This document shows, one piece after another, positions 61,811 to 64,000 of a stretch of 64,000 nt of DNA. The translations under genes and the position numbers were made by a program. The number at the start of each line of letters is the position of its first letter. Positions within the stretch are counted from its first letter, which is position 1. Under the pieces are notes generated by a model. That model saw nothing but the letters and a program-made list of their open reading frames with translations. It did no database searches and was not told the origin of the DNA. Origin of the DNA: Mucilaginibacter_A sp050955045 (lineage in GTDB: Bacteria; Bacteroidota; Bacteroidia; Sphingobacteriales; Sphingobacteriaceae); the NCBI GenBank assembly GCA_050955045.1, contig JBPBQV010000004.1, forward strand, positions 1-64,000, given 5' to 3'.

Positions 61811-63499
61811 ATGAAAAATAATCAATTTGTGATTGGTGTTGATTATGGCACCGATTCTGTTCGTTCTGTAATTGTTGATGCAGCAAACGGAGCAGAAATA
61901 GCAGCATCCGTTTACTTTTATCCGCGCTGGCAAAAGGCATTATATTGCGATGCCTCCTTAAACCAATTCAGGCAACATCCGCTGGATTACGTAGAAGGCT
62001 TGGAGTTTACCATAAAAGACTGCCTAAAAAAAGCTGGCGGACAAGTTACACTAGAATCTGTTAAAGCAATTTCCATCGACACAACCGGATCATCGCCAGT
62101 TGCCGTTGATGAAACAGGAACACCTTTGGCATTGCTACCGCAATTTGCTGAAAATCCTAACGCCATGTTTGTGCTCTGGAAAGATCATACTTCTTTAAAA
62201 GAAGCAGCAGAACTGAATGAACATGCACAAAAATCAGAACCAAATTACTTACAGTTTGTAGGAGGAATTTATTCATCTGAATGGTTTTGGGCTAAGCTTT
62301 TACACATTTTAAGGGGTGATGAAAAAGTACGTCAATCCTGTTATTCCTGGGTAGAACATTGCGATTGGATCCCATTTTTACTCTCCGGAGGAAAACACCT
62401 AACTGATATGAAACGCAGCGTTTGCGCGGCCGGGCACAAAGCTTTATGGGCAGAAGAATATGGCGGTTTGCCGCCGGATGAGTTTTTCTCTTCTTGGGAT
62501 CCGCTTTTAAAAGGATTTACTTCCCGTTTATTTAAAGAGACTTATACATCTGATCAGGCTGCAGGAAATTTAAGCACGGAATGGGCCGAAAAATTAGGTT
62601 TATCAACCGATGTTTTGATTGGCGTTGGTGCTTTTGATGCACACATGGGCGCAGTTGGCGGGCAGATTGAACCTTATTATTTAAGTAAAGTAATGGGAAC
62701 TTCTACCTGCGATATGCTTGTTGCACCAACAGAAGAAGTGAACGGAACGCTGGTAAAAGGTATTTGCGGCCAAGTTCCTGGATCGATCATCCCGGGAATG
62801 ATGGGTATGGAAGCCGGGCAATCGGCCTTTGGTGATTCGTACGCCTGGTTCCGCAACGTACTGGCTTGGCCTTTGAAAACGCTTCTTTTATCGACTAAAA
62901 TTGTGGATCAGGAAACTGCCGAAAATCTGATGCAGGAAATGATTGACAAAATAATTCCGGAACTAAGCAAAGAGGCAGCAAAAATCACTCTGGAAGAAAA
63001 AAGTGAACTAGCCTTGGATTGGCTGAATGGCCGCCGCACACCGGATGCTAACCAAGAACTAAAAGGTGTAATTGCCAATTTAGATTTGGGCAGTAATGCG
63101 CCTTCTATTTTCCGCGCTGTAGCTGAAGCAACTTGTTTTGGTGCGAAAAGCATTGTTGATCGATTTAACCAGCAAGGCGTGCCGGTAAAAGGATTAATTG
63201 GGATGGGCGGCGTTGCTAAAAAATCGCCTTTTATTATGCAGATGATGGCTGATGTAATGAACATGCCAATCCGCATCCACAAATCAGAACAAACCTGCGC
63301 TATTGGAGCCGCGATGTTTGCCGCAACGGTTGCCGGCATTTATCCGAAAGTAGAAGATGCCATGGCTGCCATGGGACAAGGTTTTGATGCCGAATATCAG
63401 CCTAATCCTGAAAAAACTGAGCTTTATGCCAAACGCTATCAGCGATACATCAATCTTGGCAAAGTCACCGAAATACAAACCCTGGAAATTACCTCCTAA
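61811..63499 (+). CDS. araB: L-ribulokinase
   Basis: 562 residues, FGGY-family kinase phosphorylating L-ribulose at O5. The N-terminal phosphate loop VIGVDYGTDSVRSVIVDA (about 7-24) and DTTGSSPVAVDETG near 95 fit AraB. The YSWVEHCDWIPFLLSGG segment (about 178-194), GVGAFDAHMGAVGG near 274, and the second domain GLIGMGGVAKKSPFIMQMMA near 461-480 complete the fold. Its length matches E. coli AraB. It is followed 12 bases later by araD, so araB and araD form an operon, with araR-like just upstream. A dispersed-word copy (63497) overlaps its stop, and a one-base variant lies at 62879. Confidence 0.95.
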   Translation: MKNNQFVIGVDYGTDSVRSVIVDAANGAEIAASVYFYPRWQKALYCDASLNQFRQHPLDYVEGLEFTIKDCLKKAGGQVTLESVKAISIDTTGSSPVAVDETGTPLALLPQFAENPNAMFVLWKDHTSLKEAAELNEHAQKSEPNYLQFVGGIYSSEWFWAKLLHILRGDEKVRQSCYSWVEHCDWIPFLLSGGKHLTDMKRSVCAAGHKALWAEEYGGLPPDEFFSSWDPLLKGFTSRLFKETYTSDQAAGNLSTEWAEKLGLSTDVLIGVGAFDAHMGAVGGQIEPYYLSKVMGTSTCDMLVAPTEEVNGTLVKGICGQVPGSIIPGMMGMEAGQSAFGDSYAWFRNVLAWPLKTLLLSTKIVDQETAENLMQEMIDKIIPELSKEAAKITLEEKSELALDWLNGRRTPDANQELKGVIANLDLGSNAPSIFRAVAEATCFGAKSIVDRFNQQGVPVKGLIGMGGVAKKSPFIMQMMADVMNMPIRIHKSEQTCAIGAAMFAATVAGIYPKVEDAMAAMGQGFDAEYQPNPEKTELYAKRYQRYINLGKVTEIQTLEITS

Positions 63500-63511
63500 A
63501 AACAGTATCGA

Positions 63512-64000
63512 ATGAGTAATTATAATGCAATCCGCCAGAGTGCTTATGAAGCCAATATGCAGCTTCCAAAGCTTGGTTTGGTGCTTTTTACTTTTGGAAA
63601 TGTGAGTGCAGTTGACCGCGAACAAAGCGTTTTCGCCATCAAACCAAGTGGTGTTCCCTATGAAGAACTTTCGCCGGAAAATATGGTGATTGTTGATTTT
63701 GATGGCAACACCGTTGAAGGAAATTTCAGACCATCTTCTGATACAAAAACACACGCCGTTTTATATAAACACTGGTCAGAAATTGGCGGAATTGTGCATA
63801 CGCATTCTACTTATGGCACGGCCTGGGCGCAATCGCAGCGTGATATTCCGATTTACGGAACCACACATGCTGATCATTGTACCGCAGATATTCCCTGCGC
63901 GGCGCCGATGGATGATTTAATGATTCAGGGAAATTATGAATACGAAACTGGTTTTCAAATTATGAATTGTTTGCAGGAAAAAGGTTTGACTTACCAGGAA
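63512..64000 (+). CDS. araD: L-ribulose-5-phosphate 4-epimerase (partial, cut by window end)
   Basis: 163 codons are visible from ATG 63512. The class II aldolase-type fold shows GNVSAVDREQSVFAIKPSGV (about residues 29-48), SSDTKTHAVLYKHW near 75, the zinc histidines in GGIVHTHSTYGTAWAQ near 92-107, and GTTHADHCTADIPCAAPM near 115-132. This parallels E. coli AraD segment by segment. It would convert L-ribulose-5-phosphate to D-xylulose-5-phosphate. The start lies 4 bases after a dispersed-word copy (63497-63508), and the 3' end is beyond the window. Confidence 0.93.
   Translation, partial: MSNYNAIRQSAYEANMQLPKLGLVLFTFGNVSAVDREQSVFAIKPSGVPYEELSPENMVIVDFDGNTVEGNFRPSSDTKTHAVLYKHWSEIGGIVHTHSTYGTAWAQSQRDIPIYGTTHADHCTADIPCAAPMDDLMIQGNYEYETGFQIMNCLQEKGLTYQE

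Noticed and set aside
162..63508. The dispersed word as a CRISPR repeat or transposon end
   Set aside because: Spacing is irregular over tens of kilobases, copies lie inside essential genes without disrupting them, and no spacer array, target duplication or transposase accompanies them.

Overview
The window looks like a chromosomal segment of a Bacteroidota member, most likely Sphingobacteriaceae (Pedobacter or Mucilaginibacter-like). The basis is a SusC/SusD polysaccharide utilisation locus with GH43, GH51 and GH29 enzymes, a Nudix-type arabinose regulator, a PspC/LiaF-like pair, a Tat-exported TldD pair, A/T-rich intergenic DNA and weak or absent Shine-Dalgarno sequences. The genus is inferred, not shown. 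I saw no tRNA, rRNA, CRISPR array, transposase or integrase.

Layout. 1-4955: branched-chain amino acid operon (leuD tail, leuB, a methyltransferase, leuA, ilvA), interrupted by a REP-like palindrome. 4952-8216 (minus): a lone ABC ATPase, then an ECF sigma / single-span membrane protein / outer-membrane barrel module. 8456-14901: AsmA-like protein, amidohydrolase, an A/T-rich two-gene orphan module, YitT protein and a two-CXXCH cytochrome. 14989-17987: an A/T-rich KAP P-loop NTPase gene lying between the M23 peptidase gene and a decayed second copy of that gene's 3' end. 18237-24494: acyltransferase and a tldD-tldD-pmbA cluster. 24602-28130 (minus): MFS transporter and SDR-pspC-liaF operon. 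28201-34474: MlaE/MlaF-like transporter, A/T-rich glycosyltransferase, RlmI-like methyltransferase, lipoprotein and aspartate kinase. 34528-42745: parC and parE, separated by a GH29 fucosidase and several orphan genes. 42867-64000: a pectin/arabinan locus (kduI, kduD, two GH43, DUF3823 lipoprotein, SusD, SusC on minus; GH51 and a DUF4965 protein on plus; a second GH51 on minus; then araR-like, araB and partial araD on plus).

How the genes fit together. SusC/SusD would import arabino-oligosaccharides, GH43 and GH51 enzymes would release L-arabinose, the Nudix regulator would sense arabinose, and AraB/AraD would pass it towards the pentose phosphate pathway. KduI/KduD would process the uronate products of the pectin backbone. 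The substrate therefore looks like arabinan side chains of pectin. This is inferred from families and gene order.

Most unusual signal. A short degenerate word, TAAAARMAGYAT (extended form GATAAAARMAGYATC), occurs about 51 times by hand count on both strands, roughly once per 1.25 kb. It lies inside genes in several reading frames and between genes. Many intergenic copies are paired head to head, and several form the stems of apparent terminators. The pattern resembles DNA uptake sequences of Neisseria and Pasteurellaceae or another genome-wide DNA-level signal. I know of no described equivalent in Bacteroidota. A second family of REP-like palindromes (TGTCATTTCGA type) has four copies.
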